Shown: piece by piece, positions 35,817-46,333 of the stretch
Numbering within the stretch: the stretch's first letter is position 1
How the letters are laid out: each line of letters opens with the position of its first letter
Source: Oxalicibacterium faecigallinarum
GTDB taxonomy: Bacteria > Pseudomonadota > Gammaproteobacteria > Burkholderiales > Burkholderiaceae_D
Length of the DNA stretch: 64,000 nt
Assembly: GCF_014635705.1 (NCBI RefSeq)
Contig: NZ_BMDI01000001.1
Location: 1,256,008-1,320,007, forward strand
Direction of reading: 5' to 3'
The notes under the pieces: generated by a model
The model's input: only the letters and a program-made list of their open reading frames with translations
What the model was told of the DNA's origin: nothing
Database searches by the model: none
Program-made: the position numbers and the translations under genes

Positions 35817-37949
35817 ATGACTACCACGCCGCGCAAACTGTTCGTCACCACTGCTCTCCCCTACGCCAATGGCGCCTTCCATATCGGCCACATCATGGAA
35901 TACATCCAGGCTGATATCTGGGTGCGCTTTCAGCGCATGCAGGGCAATGACGTCAATTTTGTCGGCGCAGACGATGCGCACGGCGCACCGATCATGATTG
36001 CGGCTGAAAAAGCTGGTCTGTCGCCGCAGCAATTCGTCGCCAACATTGCGGCAGGCCGCAAACAATATCTGGATGGCTTTCATATCGTTTTCGATAACTG
36101 GCATTCGACTGATGCGCCGGAGAACCATGAAATGGCACAACAGATCTATCTGGATCTGAAAAAAGCCGGCCTGATCAAAGCGCGCACGATCGAGCAGTTT
36201 TTCGATCCGGAGAAGAACATGTTCTTGCCGGACCGCTACATCAAGGGCCAATGTCCGAAATGCGGTGCGCAGGATCAGTATGGCGACAACTGCGAAGTCT
36301 GTAGCGCCGTCTATGCGCCCACCGATCTGGTCAATCCGTATTCCGCACTGACCGGTGCGACGCCGGTACTGAAGAATTCCGAACATCTGTTCTTTGCCTT
36401 GTCCGATCCACGCAGTGTTACCTTCCTTGAGGAATGGATCGGCGGTAACGATGTCGATGGCAAACCGCATCTGCAGCCGGAAGTCGCCAACAAGGTCAAG
36501 GAATGGTTCTCCGTCCGCGATAATCCGGATGGCACCAAAAGCGAAGGCCTAAGCGACTGGGACATCTCGCGCGACGCGCCCTACTTCGGCATCGAAATCC
36601 CTGACATGCCGGGCAAGTACTTTTATGTCTGGCTGGATGCGCCAGTCGGTTACCTGGCATCACTCAAGAACTTGCTCGACAAACGTGGCGAGAATTTCGA
36701 CGCTTATATTGCTGACGACAAGCTGGAGCAGATTCACTTTATCGGCAAAGACATCGTCAATTTCCACACACTGTTCTGGCCGGCCATGCTGCATTTCAGC
36801 GGCCGCAAGACGCCGAACAAGGTATTCGTACACGGCTTCCTGACGGTGAACAACGGCGAGAAGATGAGCAAGAGTCGCGGCACCGGCCTTGATCCACTCA
36901 AGTATCTGAAACTCGGCATGAATCCGGAATGGCTGCGCTACTATCTGGCCAACAAACTCAATGCGCGCAACGAAGACATCGATTTCAATCGCGAAGACTT
37001 CCTCGCGCGCGTCAACAGCGATCTGATCGGCAAGTACGTCAATATCGCCAGCCGCGCTGCCGGCTTCATTACCAAGCGTTTCGACGGTCGCGTAACGACG
37101 GCATGGGCTACCGATAGCGATAGCTTCCTGTCCGGCTTGCGTGCTGTCGCACCGGAAATCCAGTCGTTCTACGACCAGCGCGAATATGGCAAAGCGCTGC
37201 GCGCGATCATGGAGCAAGCCGACATCATCAATGCTTACGTTGACGCCAACAAGCCTTGGGAACTGGCAAAGGATGCAGCCAACGATGCACGTTTGCAGGA
37301 AGTCTGCAGTCGCCTGCTGGAAGCCTTCCGCATCCTGACCATTTACCTGAAACCGGTCTTGCCGCACGTCGCGCAACAGGTTGAAGCACAGCTCAACATC
37401 GCGCCGCTGCAATGGGCCGATGTGACGCGCCCATTGCCGGATCAGCACCAGGTCAATGCGTATGCGCATTTGATGCAGCGCGTCGATCCGAAAATGCTGG
37501 AATCCTTGTTCGAAATGGTGCCAACCGTTGATGCAACTGTGTCTGCGCCGACCAATCCATCTTCGGGCGAAACTTCGGTAGAAGACAGCAATATCGAAGC
37601 ACTTGCACCAGAGATCAAGATCGACGACTTTGCCAGGATCGATCTGCGCATCGCCAAGATCGTCAATTGCGAACACGTCGAAGGTTCCGACAAATTGCTG
37701 CGTCTGACTCTGGATGTTGGCGAAGGTCGTACACGCAATGTGTTCTCGGGTATCAAGTCAGCCTACAAACCGGAAGACCTGATCGGCAAGCTGACCGTGA
37801 TGGTGGCGAATCTCGCGCCACGCAAGATGAAGTTCGGCATGTCGGAAGGCATGGTATTGGCCGCTTCGGCAGCGGATGAAAAGGCCAATCCGGGCATCTA
37901 CATCCTCAATCCCTGGCCTGGTGCCGAGCCGGGCATGCGTGTGCGATAG
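35817..37949 (+). CDS. metG: Methionyl-tRNA synthetase, dimeric form
   Basis: A 710-residue class I Met[22 protein letters not shown] holds the HIGH motif. The zinc knuckle [17 protein letters not shown] is around residue ~145. [15 protein letters not shown] and [18 protein letters not shown] (KMSKS) follow. The anticodon-binding domain precedes a C-terminal EMAP/Trbp tRNA-binding domain (residues ~605-710: [38 protein letters not shown]), which also mediates dimerisation. It attaches Met to initiator and elongator tRNA-Met. It is followed by a strong terminator. Confidence 0.97.
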   Translation: MTTTPRKLFVTTALPYANGAFHIGHIMEYIQADIWVRFQRMQGNDVNFVGADDAHGAPIMIAAEKAGLSPQQFVANIAAGRKQYLDGFHIVFDNWHSTDAPENHEMAQQIYLDLKKAGLIKARTIEQFFDPEKNMFLPDRYIKGQCPKCGAQDQYGDNCEVCSAVYAPTDLVNPYSALTGATPVLKNSEHLFFALSDPRSVTFLEEWIGGNDVDGKPHLQPEVANKVKEWFSVRDNPDGTKSEGLSDWDISRDAPYFGIEIPDMPGKYFYVWLDAPVGYLASLKNLLDKRGENFDAYIADDKLEQIHFIGKDIVNFHTLFWPAMLHFSGRKTPNKVFVHGFLTVNNGEKMSKSRGTGLDPLKYLKLGMNPEWLRYYLANKLNARNEDIDFNREDFLARVNSDLIGKYVNIASRAAGFITKRFDGRVTTAWATDSDSFLSGLRAVAPEIQSFYDQREYGKALRAIMEQADIINAYVDANKPWELAKDAANDARLQEVCSRLLEAFRILTIYLKPVLPHVAQQVEAQLNIAPLQWADVTRPLPDQHQVNAYAHLMQRVDPKMLESLFEMVPTVDATVSAPTNPSSGETSVEDSNIEALAPEIKIDDFARIDLRIAKIVNCEHVEGSDKLLRLTLDVGEGRTRNVFSGIKSAYKPEDLIGKLTVMVANLAPRKMKFGMSEGMVLAASAADEKANPGIYILNPWPGAEPGMRVR

Positions 37950-37963
37950 ATACGCCCCTTATC

Positions 37964-38007
37964 AAAAAAAGCCGCCTGTACAAGCAATGTTCAGGCGGCT
38001 TTTTTTT
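37964..38007. terminator. Bidirectional terminator between metG and the lipoprotein gene
   Basis: GCCGCCTG (37971-37978) pairs with CAGGCGGC (37992-37999), flanked by A7 and T8, so it can serve both convergent genes. Confidence 0.92.
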
Positions 38008-38031
38008 GTCAATGATGAATCCGATGCCTGG

Positions 38032-38538
38032 CTACCCTTTCACCGGATCACTGCTCGACATGCGAACAACCTTGCCGCTGTCGCGATCGAAATGCACATG
38101 AAAGAAACGTTCGGTTACCGGGCCTGAAAAATATCGCCAATCCCAGACTTCCTCATTTTTCAATGGAAACGTTGCGGTACTGCCTGGCTTGCCGAGCAGG
38201 CGCCGTACGTCATCGCGGGTCATGCCGGCTTGCACCCGGGCGAAATTCTCATCTGTCAGCGTCTGGCGATAGTCGCGCATGATGCCGCTGACATCCAGTT
38301 CAACCATCCACGTACGATGCCCTTCGGGCCCTTTCGGATATTCAAACGTGCGTGCACCGCTCGGCTCGTTCCATACCATCTCCGGCTCGCCCATCGCCTG
38401 ACGGACATCGGCCTCGGTCGACACACCTTTTGTCAGCTTCTCGATACCGAAATCCTCGATGGGACGGCCATGCTGATTGCAACCGAACATGAGCAAGCTG
38501 CATAAAAAGCCGGATAAACCTGCAAGAAAACGTTTCAT
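38032..38538 (-). CDS. BamE/SmpA-like outer-membrane lipoprotein with two repeats
   Basis: About 168 residues from ATG 38538; the longer frame lacks a signal peptide. A lipoprotein signal peptide ends at the lipobox LLMFGC. Two BamE-like (SmpA/OmlA) half-domains follow: EKLTKGVSTEADVRQAMGEP and VQAGMTRDDVRRLLGKPGST, each with the typical 'G-xxD/E-VxxxxGxP' pattern, and each followed by a Trp/Tyr-rich strand. BamE itself assists beta-barrel assembly and carries one such domain in ~110 residues; this tandem form is a relative whose partner is unknown. It converges with metG. Confidence 0.8.
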   Translation of the reverse strand: MKRFLAGLSGFLCSLLMFGCNQHGRPIEDFGIEKLTKGVSTEADVRQAMGEPEMVWNEPSGARTFEYPKGPEGHRTWMVELDVSGIMRDYRQTLTDENFARVQAGMTRDDVRRLLGKPGSTATFPLKNEEVWDWRYFSGPVTERFFHVHFDRDSGKVVRMSSSDPVKG

Positions 38539-38652
38539 ATCAGTATTTTCAGAAGAAAACGCGTGGACTGTCACATTTGTACAAGACAGTCAGGAGTGTT
38601 GCAAAAGACAAGGTAGAATAATGCCTGTTTTCACCTCATTATCAGACAGACC

Positions 38653-38865
38653 ATGGTATTCAGCAAAAACCATTATCACTACCAGTCGGAAGCGACCAAG
38701 TTCATCGAAGAACTGAAAGCCAAGAATCCGCATATCGATGCAGGCCAGATTCAAGGCCGCGCCTTGCTATGGGACAAATCGCCTATCGATCTGGACCAGC
38801 TCGAGCGCACCAAGGAATCGCGCGTCAAGCAACAAGCCTACGTCTACCAGAACAAAGTCCGCTGA
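38653..38865 (+). CDS. DUF3460 family small protein
   Basis: 70 residues, highly charged: SEATKFIEELKAKNPHIDAG then GRALLWDKSPIDLDQLERTK and a basic tail. It resembles DUF3460, a short family of unknown function confined largely to Burkholderiales. The stop is 5 nt before the scpA start, so the two are probably co-transcribed. No signal peptide or membrane segment. Only a weak ribosome-binding site is visible. Confidence 0.8.
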   Translation: MVFSKNHYHYQSEATKFIEELKAKNPHIDAGQIQGRALLWDKSPIDLDQLERTKESRVKQQAYVYQNKVR

Positions 38866-38870
38866 CACGC

Positions 38871-39746
38871 ATGAGCGGTTCCAACCCGATGCTGGCGCAA
38901 ATGCCATCCAGCGCGCCGGATCTTGTCGTCGAAGGCCGACCAGATTCGACGCCGGATGTCATTGATGGCGTTGCATTCGCACGCCTGTACGGGGAACCGC
39001 TTTTCCGTCTGCCCAACGATCTCTACATCCCGCCGGATGCACTGGAGATTTTTCTCGAAGCATTTGAAGGTCCGCTGGATCTGTTGCTGTATCTGATCCG
39101 CAAGCAGAACTTCAATATCCTCGATATTCCGATGGCGCAGGTGACGCAACAGTATCTGCAGTATGTCGACCAGATCCGCGTCCACAATCTGGAACTGGCT
39201 GCCGAGTATCTGCTGATGGCGGCCATGCTGATCGAAATCAAGTCACGCATGCTGCTGCCGGTGCGCAAGGCCGATACCGGGGAAGAAGCGGCTGATCCAC
39301 GTGCGGAACTGGTTCGTCGTCTGCTGGAGTATGAGCAGATGAAACTGGCGTCACGCCAGATTGACGAGTTGCCGCAACTAGGTCGCGACTATGTGCGGAC
39401 GCAGGTCTATATCGAACAAAACACCGTCGTGCACTGGCCGGACGTCAACGTCGCCGATCTGCAATCAGCATGGGCCGATCTGCTGCGTCGCGCCAAGCTG
39501 ACGGCGCATCACACCATCAGTCGCGAAGAATTGTCTGTACGCGAGCACATGACCGCTATTTTGCGTCGTCTGCAAAGCAGCAAGTTTGTCGAATTTACCG
39601 ATCTGTTCGATCCGTCACGCGGTGTGCCCGTCATCGTCGTCAACTTTGTCGCGCTGCTCGAACTCGGCAAGGAAACCCTGATCGAGATCACGCAGGCCGA
39701 ACCGTTTGCACCGATCTACGTCAGGCTGGCTTACGCGCCAAGCTGA
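38871..39746 (+). CDS. scpA: Segregation and condensation protein A
   Basis: 291 residues from ATG 38871; an upstream in-frame extension overlaps DUF3460 and is rejected. ScpA is the kleisin that bridges SMC heads in the condensin-like complex with ScpB (not adjacent here). The core begins at residue ~60 with LEIFLEAFEGPLDLLLYLIR, then QNFNILDIPMAQVTQQYLQY, EYLLMAAMLIEIKSRMLLP and the C-terminal winged helix (HTISREELSVREHMTAILRR; FVALLELGKETLIEITQ). The N-terminal ~55 residues are Pro/Ser-rich. It lies between DUF3460 and panC. Confidence 0.93.
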   Translation: MSGSNPMLAQMPSSAPDLVVEGRPDSTPDVIDGVAFARLYGEPLFRLPNDLYIPPDALEIFLEAFEGPLDLLLYLIRKQNFNILDIPMAQVTQQYLQYVDQIRVHNLELAAEYLLMAAMLIEIKSRMLLPVRKADTGEEAADPRAELVRRLLEYEQMKLASRQIDELPQLGRDYVRTQVYIEQNTVVHWPDVNVADLQSAWADLLRRAKLTAHHTISREELSVREHMTAILRRLQSSKFVEFTDLFDPSRGVPVIVVNFVALLELGKETLIEITQAEPFAPIYVRLAYAPS

Positions 39747-40646
<900 letters not shown>

Positions 40647-40659
40647 TCAAGGACCTCAT

Positions 40660-40695
40660 AAAAAAATGCCGCATTCCTCCTTGCGGCATTTTTTT
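40660..40695. terminator. Bidirectional terminator between panC and the ParA gene
   Basis: TGCCGCA (40667-40673) and TGCGGCA (40682-40688) pair around an 8-nt loop, with A-tract to the left and T7 to the right. Confidence 0.92.
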
Positions 40696-40734
40696 CGTCT
40701 GCACGGGCAAACAATTCAGACAGACTTTTGCCAC

Positions 40735-41355
40735 TTACTTCTGCTCCAGCCATTTCACGAGATCCTCCCACTGCGCAAGATCCTTCTCGACCCGTGAAGC
40801 GGCAACATCCCACAAGGTCGCGCCATTGGCGGCAAGCTGCACATAGTTCTGTGTATCGCGCAAGAAACCCAGCACCGGCAAACCCAAACTTTCCACATAC
40901 TTTTGCAACTGGTCGGCAGCACGTGTACGCACATTGACGCGCATACCCAGCACACCAACCTCGACCTGCTCCTTCTTTTGGCGTTCGGCCAGCTTTTCCA
41001 GAAATTCCTGCGTGGCGAGAATATCGAACATGGAAGGCTGTAGCGGTACAACAATCCTGGTCGCGATCTGCATGACCTTGTCAAAACGCTTGCCGCTGAA
41101 GCCAGCGGGCGTGTCGAGGACGATATGGGTCGTGCCTTTGGGTGGCTTGGCAACGTGGCCATCTTCGATTTCCCAGGGTTTGATCTCGGGCAGCGATCCG
41201 GGGCGCAACGCCAGCCAGGCACGTGACGATTGCTGCACATCGATATCGCCCAGCATGACCTTGTGTCCTTGCGCGGCAAAGTAACCGGCGATATTGGTCG
41301 CCAAGGTACTCTTGCCAACACCGCCTTTCGGATTGGCAACGACGATTACAGGCAT
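40735..41355 (-). CDS. Orphan ParA/MinD-family ATPase
   Basis: 206 residues. The deviant Walker A is in ANPKGGVGKSTLATNIA, with the signature Lys. Switch I is near DIDVQQSSRAW and Walker B near HIVLDTPAGFSG. Shorter than chromosomal ParA (~260), it belongs with the compact ParA proteins that position cargo such as plasmids, carboxysomes or chemotaxis arrays on the nucleoid. No ParB-like partner or centromere-type repeats lie next to it; it is a single gene between two terminator/intergenic regions. Its cargo cannot be told from this window. Confidence 0.87.
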   Translation of the reverse strand: MPVIVVANPKGGVGKSTLATNIAGYFAAQGHKVMLGDIDVQQSSRAWLALRPGSLPEIKPWEIEDGHVAKPPKGTTHIVLDTPAGFSGKRFDKVMQIATRIVVPLQPSMFDILATQEFLEKLAERQKKEQVEVGVLGMRVNVRTRAADQLQKYVESLGLPVLGFLRDTQNYVQLAANGATLWDVAASRVEKDLAQWEDLVKWLEQK

Positions 41356-41495
41356 GATTTTCCCCTTCGTATGCAGTGATCGGATCGAAGATCAGAAACG
41401 GAAATGTAACTTTCTGGCAAGAATAACATGGCAGACAACCCGTCACCATGCCCTGAGCTGCAGGGAAAAGACTGGCTAAGAATCAGGTTGCCAGA

Positions 41496-42941
41496 TCAGT
41501 TCCTCAATGTGCGCAAGGCATGCAGTAACGGCTGTGCCGCATCGGCCAGACGATCCAGACTTTGCTCGCGTAACAGATTGGTGTCCACTACATGCGCACT
41601 GTTTAAACCGGCCCAGCGCAGTAACGCGGTACACGCCGATGGCGCATCGAACAGGCCGTGCAAATACGTGCCCATGATCTGATCGTCTTGCGAACGTGCT
41701 CCCTCGGGACGTCCATCGATCGAGAAAACCGGTCGCTGACGCGCCGCCCCCTCCGACACACCCATGTGAATCTCGTAACCGACAACCGTCCCTTCATCAA
41801 ACAGGCAATTGCCCGCCACCTGCTTCAGCCGCTTTTCCGACGTCAGTTCGGTATCGATCTCCAGCAGACCAAGCCCCACGGAAGTACCACCTGCGCCCTC
41901 GATGCCATCCGGATCGGCGATCGTTTTTCCCAGCATCTGATAACCACCGCAGATGCCGATGATTTTGCCGCCATAACGCGCATGGCGTATCAGCGCATCA
42001 CGCCAGCCATTGGCAATCAACCACTCCAGATCGGCGCGCGTATTTTTGCTACCGGGAAGAATAATCAGGTCCGCCGAAGGAATTGGTTGACCCGGTCCGA
42101 TCAATTGCAGATCGATATCCGGATGCGCACGTAGAGCATCGAAATCCGTGTGATTACTGATACGCGGTGGCACGGGCACTATGACCTTAAAGGCACCACG
42201 CTCGCTCTGCACCGATGCCACGGCATCTTCCGCATCCAGAAACAGGCCGTGCAGATAAGGCAAAACGGCCAGCACCGGTTTGCCCGTCTGTTCCTCCAGC
42301 CAGCGCAATCCCGGCTCCAGCAAACGGATGTCACCACGGAAGCGATTGATGACAAAGCCAACGATACGATTCCGCTCACTCTCGGAAAGACATGCCAGCG
42401 TTCCGATCAGATGTGCAAACACGCCACCACGATCGATGTCGGCCACCAGAATAACCGGACAATCGACGGCTTCTGCAAATCCCATGTTCGCAATGTCGCG
42501 ATCACGCAGATTGACTTCGGCGGGACTGCCCGCGCCTTCCACCAGCACCACGTCGTACTGTGCCGACAGACGACGATACGACTCCAGCACGGCCTGCATC
42601 GCCAGCGGTTTATATGCATGGTAGTCGCGAGCGTTCATATCGCTACGCACCTTGCCGTGAATAATGACTTGCGCGCCGGTATCGCTCGATGGCTTGAGCA
42701 GAATCGGATTCATGTCGGTATGGGGAGAAATACCTGCAGCGACTGCCTGCAACGCCTGCGCACGCCCGATCTCACCACCATCCGACGTCACCGCACTGTT
42801 GAGCGCCATATTCTGCGGCTTGAATGGCACCACACGATGCTGCTCACGCATCAACAGACGGCATAAGGCTGCAACCAGCGTGGTCTTGCCGGCATCAGAC
42901 GTCGTGCCCTGCACCATCAGGGTTGAAAAGGGAAAGGTCAT
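41496..42941 (-). CDS. cobQ: Cobyric acid synthase
   Basis: 481 residues (CbiP in Salmonella). It amidates positions b, d, e and g of adenosylcobyrinic acid a,c-diamide using glutamine and ATP. The N-terminal P-loop-like synthetase domain has [35 protein letters not shown] and [10 protein letters not shown] follow. The C-terminal class I glutaminase-like domain carries [11 protein letters not shown], the nucleophile Cys in [14 protein letters not shown], and GTYLHGLFD near the end. ATG 42941 overlaps the btuF stop (ATGA). It is the last gene of the cobalamin operon. Confidence 0.95.
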   Translation of the reverse strand: MTFPFSTLMVQGTTSDAGKTTLVAALCRLLMREQHRVVPFKPQNMALNSAVTSDGGEIGRAQALQAVAAGISPHTDMNPILLKPSSDTGAQVIIHGKVRSDMNARDYHAYKPLAMQAVLESYRRLSAQYDVVLVEGAGSPAEVNLRDRDIANMGFAEAVDCPVILVADIDRGGVFAHLIGTLACLSESERNRIVGFVINRFRGDIRLLEPGLRWLEEQTGKPVLAVLPYLHGLFLDAEDAVASVQSERGAFKVIVPVPPRISNHTDFDALRAHPDIDLQLIGPGQPIPSADLIILPGSKNTRADLEWLIANGWRDALIRHARYGGKIIGICGGYQMLGKTIADPDGIEGAGGTSVGLGLLEIDTELTSEKRLKQVAGNCLFDEGTVVGYEIHMGVSEGAARQRPVFSIDGRPEGARSQDDQIMGTYLHGLFDAPSACTALLRWAGLNSAHVVDTNLLREQSLDRLADAAQPLLHALRTLRN

Positions 42942-43843
42942 TTTACAGATGGCAAATCGCTTACCGGACGGCGACTACGTGCCAGTTCCAGCTTTTCGCA
43001 GATTGCCTGCGTGCCCTGAATCAGACGCGGGCCGGCACGATTGAGCAAATCGCCGTCGATGGCAAACAGATTGCCCCGACGCACCGCTGTCAGATTCTTG
43101 TAGGGTTCCCATATTTCCAGCTCGGAGGTTTTCTTTTCCTTGCGCGCACCCACAATCATCGCCTCCGGATCCGCCAGCAGGACGGCCTCCGTAGAAACGG
43201 TGGGCGCTGTCGTATTCAGTTCGGCAAAGATGTTTTGCCCGCCACACACGCGCAGTACATCACTCATGATGTGCTTGCCGTTCAGGGTATAGATCGGCTT
43301 GCCCCAGACCTGATAAAACGTACGCACGGGCGGACGTTGTGCGTAACGTGCCGTCAGATTGCCCAGCAACTCACGCTGGCGCATGATTTCTGGTGCTGCA
43401 GCCTTTTCGGTGCCTGCCAGCTTCGCCATGCGTGCAATGCCTTCCGGAATATCGGACAGCCTCTTCGGCTCACTATAGAAGAATGGAATACCAAGCTTGC
43501 GCAAATGCTCAATCTGTCTTTCCGAACTGCCATGCAGCCACACGACAAGCACATCGGGGCGTGCCGCAATCACGCGTTCGACATCGATTTGCTGGTGATT
43601 GCCCACACGCGGAATCTGCAAAGCGGCCGCAGGATAATCGCTGTATTCCACCGTCCCGACAATGCGATCGCCTGCACCTGCTGCAAACAACATCTCGGTC
43701 GCATGGGGAGCCAGCGAAACGATGCGCTCTGCCGGCTTCTGCAAGGTAACGGTATTGCCTGCATCATCCTGCAAGGTCACCACAGCATGTGCCTGTATGG
43801 CGACCAGGCATCCCAGCACAATCAACAAACGGTTCATTTTCAT
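42938..43843 (-). CDS. btuF: Periplasmic cobalamin-binding protein
   Basis: 301 residues from ATG 43843, which overlaps the preceding stop as ATGA. A signal peptide ([15 protein letters not shown]) is followed by a two-lobed class III binding protein: [53 protein letters not shown] and a C-terminal [20 protein letters not shown]. No lipobox, so it is a soluble periplasmic protein. It should hand B12 or cobinamide to BtuCD, encoded upstream in the same operon. Confidence 0.9.
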   Translation of the reverse strand: MKMNRLLIVLGCLVAIQAHAVVTLQDDAGNTVTLQKPAERIVSLAPHATEMLFAAGAGDRIVGTVEYSDYPAAALQIPRVGNHQQIDVERVIAARPDVLVVWLHGSSERQIEHLRKLGIPFFYSEPKRLSDIPEGIARMAKLAGTEKAAAPEIMRQRELLGNLTARYAQRPPVRTFYQVWGKPIYTLNGKHIMSDVLRVCGGQNIFAELNTTAPTVSTEAVLLADPEAMIVGARKEKKTSELEIWEPYKNLTAVRRGNLFAIDGDLLNRAGPRLIQGTQAICEKLELARSRRPVSDLPSVK

Positions 43844-44850
43844 CTCTGTTCTTTTTTCCATGAGGCCAATGCCGATTCCAGGCGCTGCCAGCCTTTTTCA
43901 TCTGACGGCAAGCCCAGCCTTACTCCGTGGGAAAACAGCCTGATCCAGATGCCCTGACGTGCAAGAAAATCTGCCAGCACTGCCGCTTGCGGTTCCGGCC
44001 AGTAACGGAACAAGGCACAACCCTGCGACGGAAAACCATGCTGCGCAAGCAGTTGCGTCAAGCGCTGGCCTTCATCTTGCAAGGTCACCTGCATGGCACG
44101 CTGCCATGTTCGATCCGTCAACACCTGCGTACCAATCTGCTGCGCCGGACCACTCACACTCCATGGCCCGATCTCTTCCGCCAAGGCGTCGATCATTGCA
44201 GTTTGTCCCAATACAAAACCAAGACGCAAACCCGCCAGACCAAAAAATTTTCCAATCGATCTTAGGACAATGAGGCCCGGTGCGCCGACATATCCCGCCA
44301 CGCTCAATTTGGGCAATACGTCACCAAACGCCTCGTCCACAATCAGCCAGCCACCACGCTGCGCGAGCCTTTCTGCCCATTGCAGCAATTGATCCGGCGA
44401 CGTACTTTCGCCGGTCGGGTTGTTCGGATTGCAAACCACCATCACATCGCATGCATCAATGGCGGCAGGCAGATCCCCATAGGGCACGGCAGTAATCATA
44501 TGACCAGCGCGCTGCCATTGATACGCATGCTCGGCATAGGTTGTGTTCGCTACCACCACGCGAGAAGTGCCATGCTGACGAACACGCAACTGCGGCAACC
44601 CCTGAATCGCTGCTTGCGAACCGGCTACGGGCAATACTGCAGACGCGGCGCTCCGGGCAACGCCGTAGTAGGCATGCGCAGCCTGTATCAAGTCTTTATC
44701 CGGCTCAGGCAAGCGATGCCAGACATCGGGCAACAAGGCAGAAACAGGATAAGGATGCGGATTGATCCCGGTGGACAGATCGATCCACTGCTGCTTGGGT
44801 ATGCCAAACCGCTCGATCGCGCTGTGCAGATTGCCGCCATGATCAAGCAT
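43840..44850 (-). CDS. cobD: Threonine-phosphate decarboxylase
   Basis: 336 residues of a class I aminotransferase fold (CobD in Salmonella; CobC in Pseudomonas nomenclature). It decarboxylates L-threonine phosphate to (R)-1-aminopropan-2-ol phosphate, the linker of the lower ligand. GNLHSAIERFGIPKQQWIDL-STGINPHPYP is diagnostic of this subfamily. NPNNPTGE, VDEAFGDV and the PLP lysine in LRSIGKFFGLAGLRLGF follow. It starts within the last 8 nt of cbiB. Confidence 0.93.
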   Translation of the reverse strand: MLDHGGNLHSAIERFGIPKQQWIDLSTGINPHPYPVSALLPDVWHRLPEPDKDLIQAAHAYYGVARSAASAVLPVAGSQAAIQGLPQLRVRQHGTSRVVVANTTYAEHAYQWQRAGHMITAVPYGDLPAAIDACDVMVVCNPNNPTGESTSPDQLLQWAERLAQRGGWLIVDEAFGDVLPKLSVAGYVGAPGLIVLRSIGKFFGLAGLRLGFVLGQTAMIDALAEEIGPWSVSGPAQQIGTQVLTDRTWQRAMQVTLQDEGQRLTQLLAQHGFPSQGCALFRYWPEPQAAVLADFLARQGIWIRLFSHGVRLGLPSDEKGWQRLESALASWKKEQR

Positions 44851-45784
44851 GCGTCATTCCGATCAAGGCAATCACCAGCATCCATAAAGCCGTCGTACGC
44901 GAAACCAGTTTCCATGCGCGTGCGATATCCGTTCCGACTGCAAGCGGCCCGCTGCCAAGTGCAGGACGATGTTCAATCTCGCCGTCATAGATTGCATCAC
45001 CACCAAGCGAAATATTCAAAGCGCCTGCACCAGCTGCCATCACCGGTCCGGCATTCGGACTCGACCAGTGCCGTGCCTGCTGATGCCAGCAACGGCCGGC
45101 CAGACGCGTATTGCCTAACACCGCATAAGAAAAGGCGGTCAGGCGGGCCGGTATCAGATTCAAACCATCATCGATACGCGCCGCAGCCCATCCGAAATGC
45201 AGAAATCGTTGATTGCGGTAGCCCCACATGGCATCGAGCGTATTGGCAAGACGAAACAGCACGGCGCCCGGACCACCGGCAACGAGAAACCAGAACAAGG
45301 TGCCAAACACGGCATCGTTGCCATTTTCCAGCAGTGATTCGACTCCTGCCTTGGCAATCTCCATTTCCGAAAGTGACGTGGTATCGCGACTGACAATACG
45401 CCCCGTCAAGTGGCGCGCCAACGGCAAATCGCCTTCCTGCAAAGCCTGTGCAATCGGCAAAAGATGATCACGCAGGCTGCGCAGACCCACACAAAAATAG
45501 AGCAGGATGACGTGCGTCATCAGCGCCAGCAGAATATGCAACTGAGCCAGCCAGGCGGTCACCAGCCAGCTCACGGCAACAATAGGCAGCACAACGAGCA
45601 GCCATGCTGCGATGCCACGTACACGGCCCACATGATTGCGATTCAGGCGCTTCTCTGCGCAGCCAGCAAGATTGCCAAAGCCCGACAAGGGATGCCAGCG
45701 TCGTACTTCGCCGAACAGACAGTCGAGCACGATGCCCGACATGATCAGACATGCCATCACCATCCACGACAAGCCCAGCAGCAT
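44843..45784 (-). CDS. cbiB: Adenosylcobinamide-phosphate synthase
   Basis: A 313-residue integral membrane protein (CbiB in Salmonella; CobD in Pseudomonas nomenclature). It joins adenosylcobyric acid to aminopropanol phosphate. GIVLDCLFGEVRRWHPLSGF near the N-terminus is the family hallmark, followed by several hydrophobic helices, SLSEMEIAKAGVESLLENGNDAV and ALNISLGGDAIYDGE. ATG 45784 abuts the cobU stop with no gap. Confidence 0.93.
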   Translation of the reverse strand: MLLGLSWMVMACLIMSGIVLDCLFGEVRRWHPLSGFGNLAGCAEKRLNRNHVGRVRGIAAWLLVVLPIVAVSWLVTAWLAQLHILLALMTHVILLYFCVGLRSLRDHLLPIAQALQEGDLPLARHLTGRIVSRDTTSLSEMEIAKAGVESLLENGNDAVFGTLFWFLVAGGPGAVLFRLANTLDAMWGYRNQRFLHFGWAAARIDDGLNLIPARLTAFSYAVLGNTRLAGRCWHQQARHWSSPNAGPVMAAGAGALNISLGGDAIYDGEIEHRPALGSGPLAVGTDIARAWKLVSRTTALWMLVIALIGMTHA

Positions 45785-46333
45785 TTATCCGCCTTTCAGA
45801 GTCAGCGGCAATCCGGCTGTCACCAGCACGACACGGTCGCACAGCGCGGCGACTGCCTGATTCATTCGGCCGGACTCGTCGACAAACCAGCGCGAGATGG
45901 CGCCTGTCGGCACAACGCCTTGCCCGACCTCGTTGGTTACCAACACGATGTCGCCCCGCGCACTGGCCAGCGCCTGGAAAAAAGCATTTGACTGCGTGTG
46001 AAAGATAGCTGGCGGCTCAATGATGCCAATTTCCGGGAAAGCCATCGCCTCCGAAAACAGCAGATTGGACAGCCAAACCGTCAGGCAATCGATCAGCAAC
46101 ACGCTGTCAGGCGTACTGTGCTGCTCGATGATGGCAGCCAGTGCGATCGGCTCTTCCAATGTCACCCACGCTGCATCACGACGTGCGCGATGATGCACAA
46201 TACGATGCATCATTTCATCATCGCCAGCTTCCGATGTTGCGACATATATCAACTGCTTGCCGGATGCCTTGGCCAAGCTTTCCGCATACGTGCTTTTTCC
46301 CGATCGCGTACCGCCAATCACCATCGTGCGCAT
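45785..46333 (-). CDS. cobU: Adenosylcobinamide kinase/guanylyltransferase
   Basis: 182 residues from ATG 46333, overlapping the cobB stop as TGATG (CobP in Pseudomonas nomenclature). It phosphorylates adenosylcobinamide and transfers GMP to it. The P-loop is in MVIGGTRSGKSTYAESLA. YVATSEAGDDEMMHRIVHHR-ARRDAAWVTLEEP holds the guanylylated His region, and VLLIDCLTVWLSNLL and VTNEVGQGVVPTGAISRWF are typical. Normal family length. Confidence 0.94.
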   Translation of the reverse strand: MRTMVIGGTRSGKSTYAESLAKASGKQLIYVATSEAGDDEMMHRIVHHRARRDAAWVTLEEPIALAAIIEQHSTPDSVLLIDCLTVWLSNLLFSEAMAFPEIGIIEPPAIFHTQSNAFFQALASARGDIVLVTNEVGQGVVPTGAISRWFVDESGRMNQAVAALCDRVVLVTAGLPLTLKGG

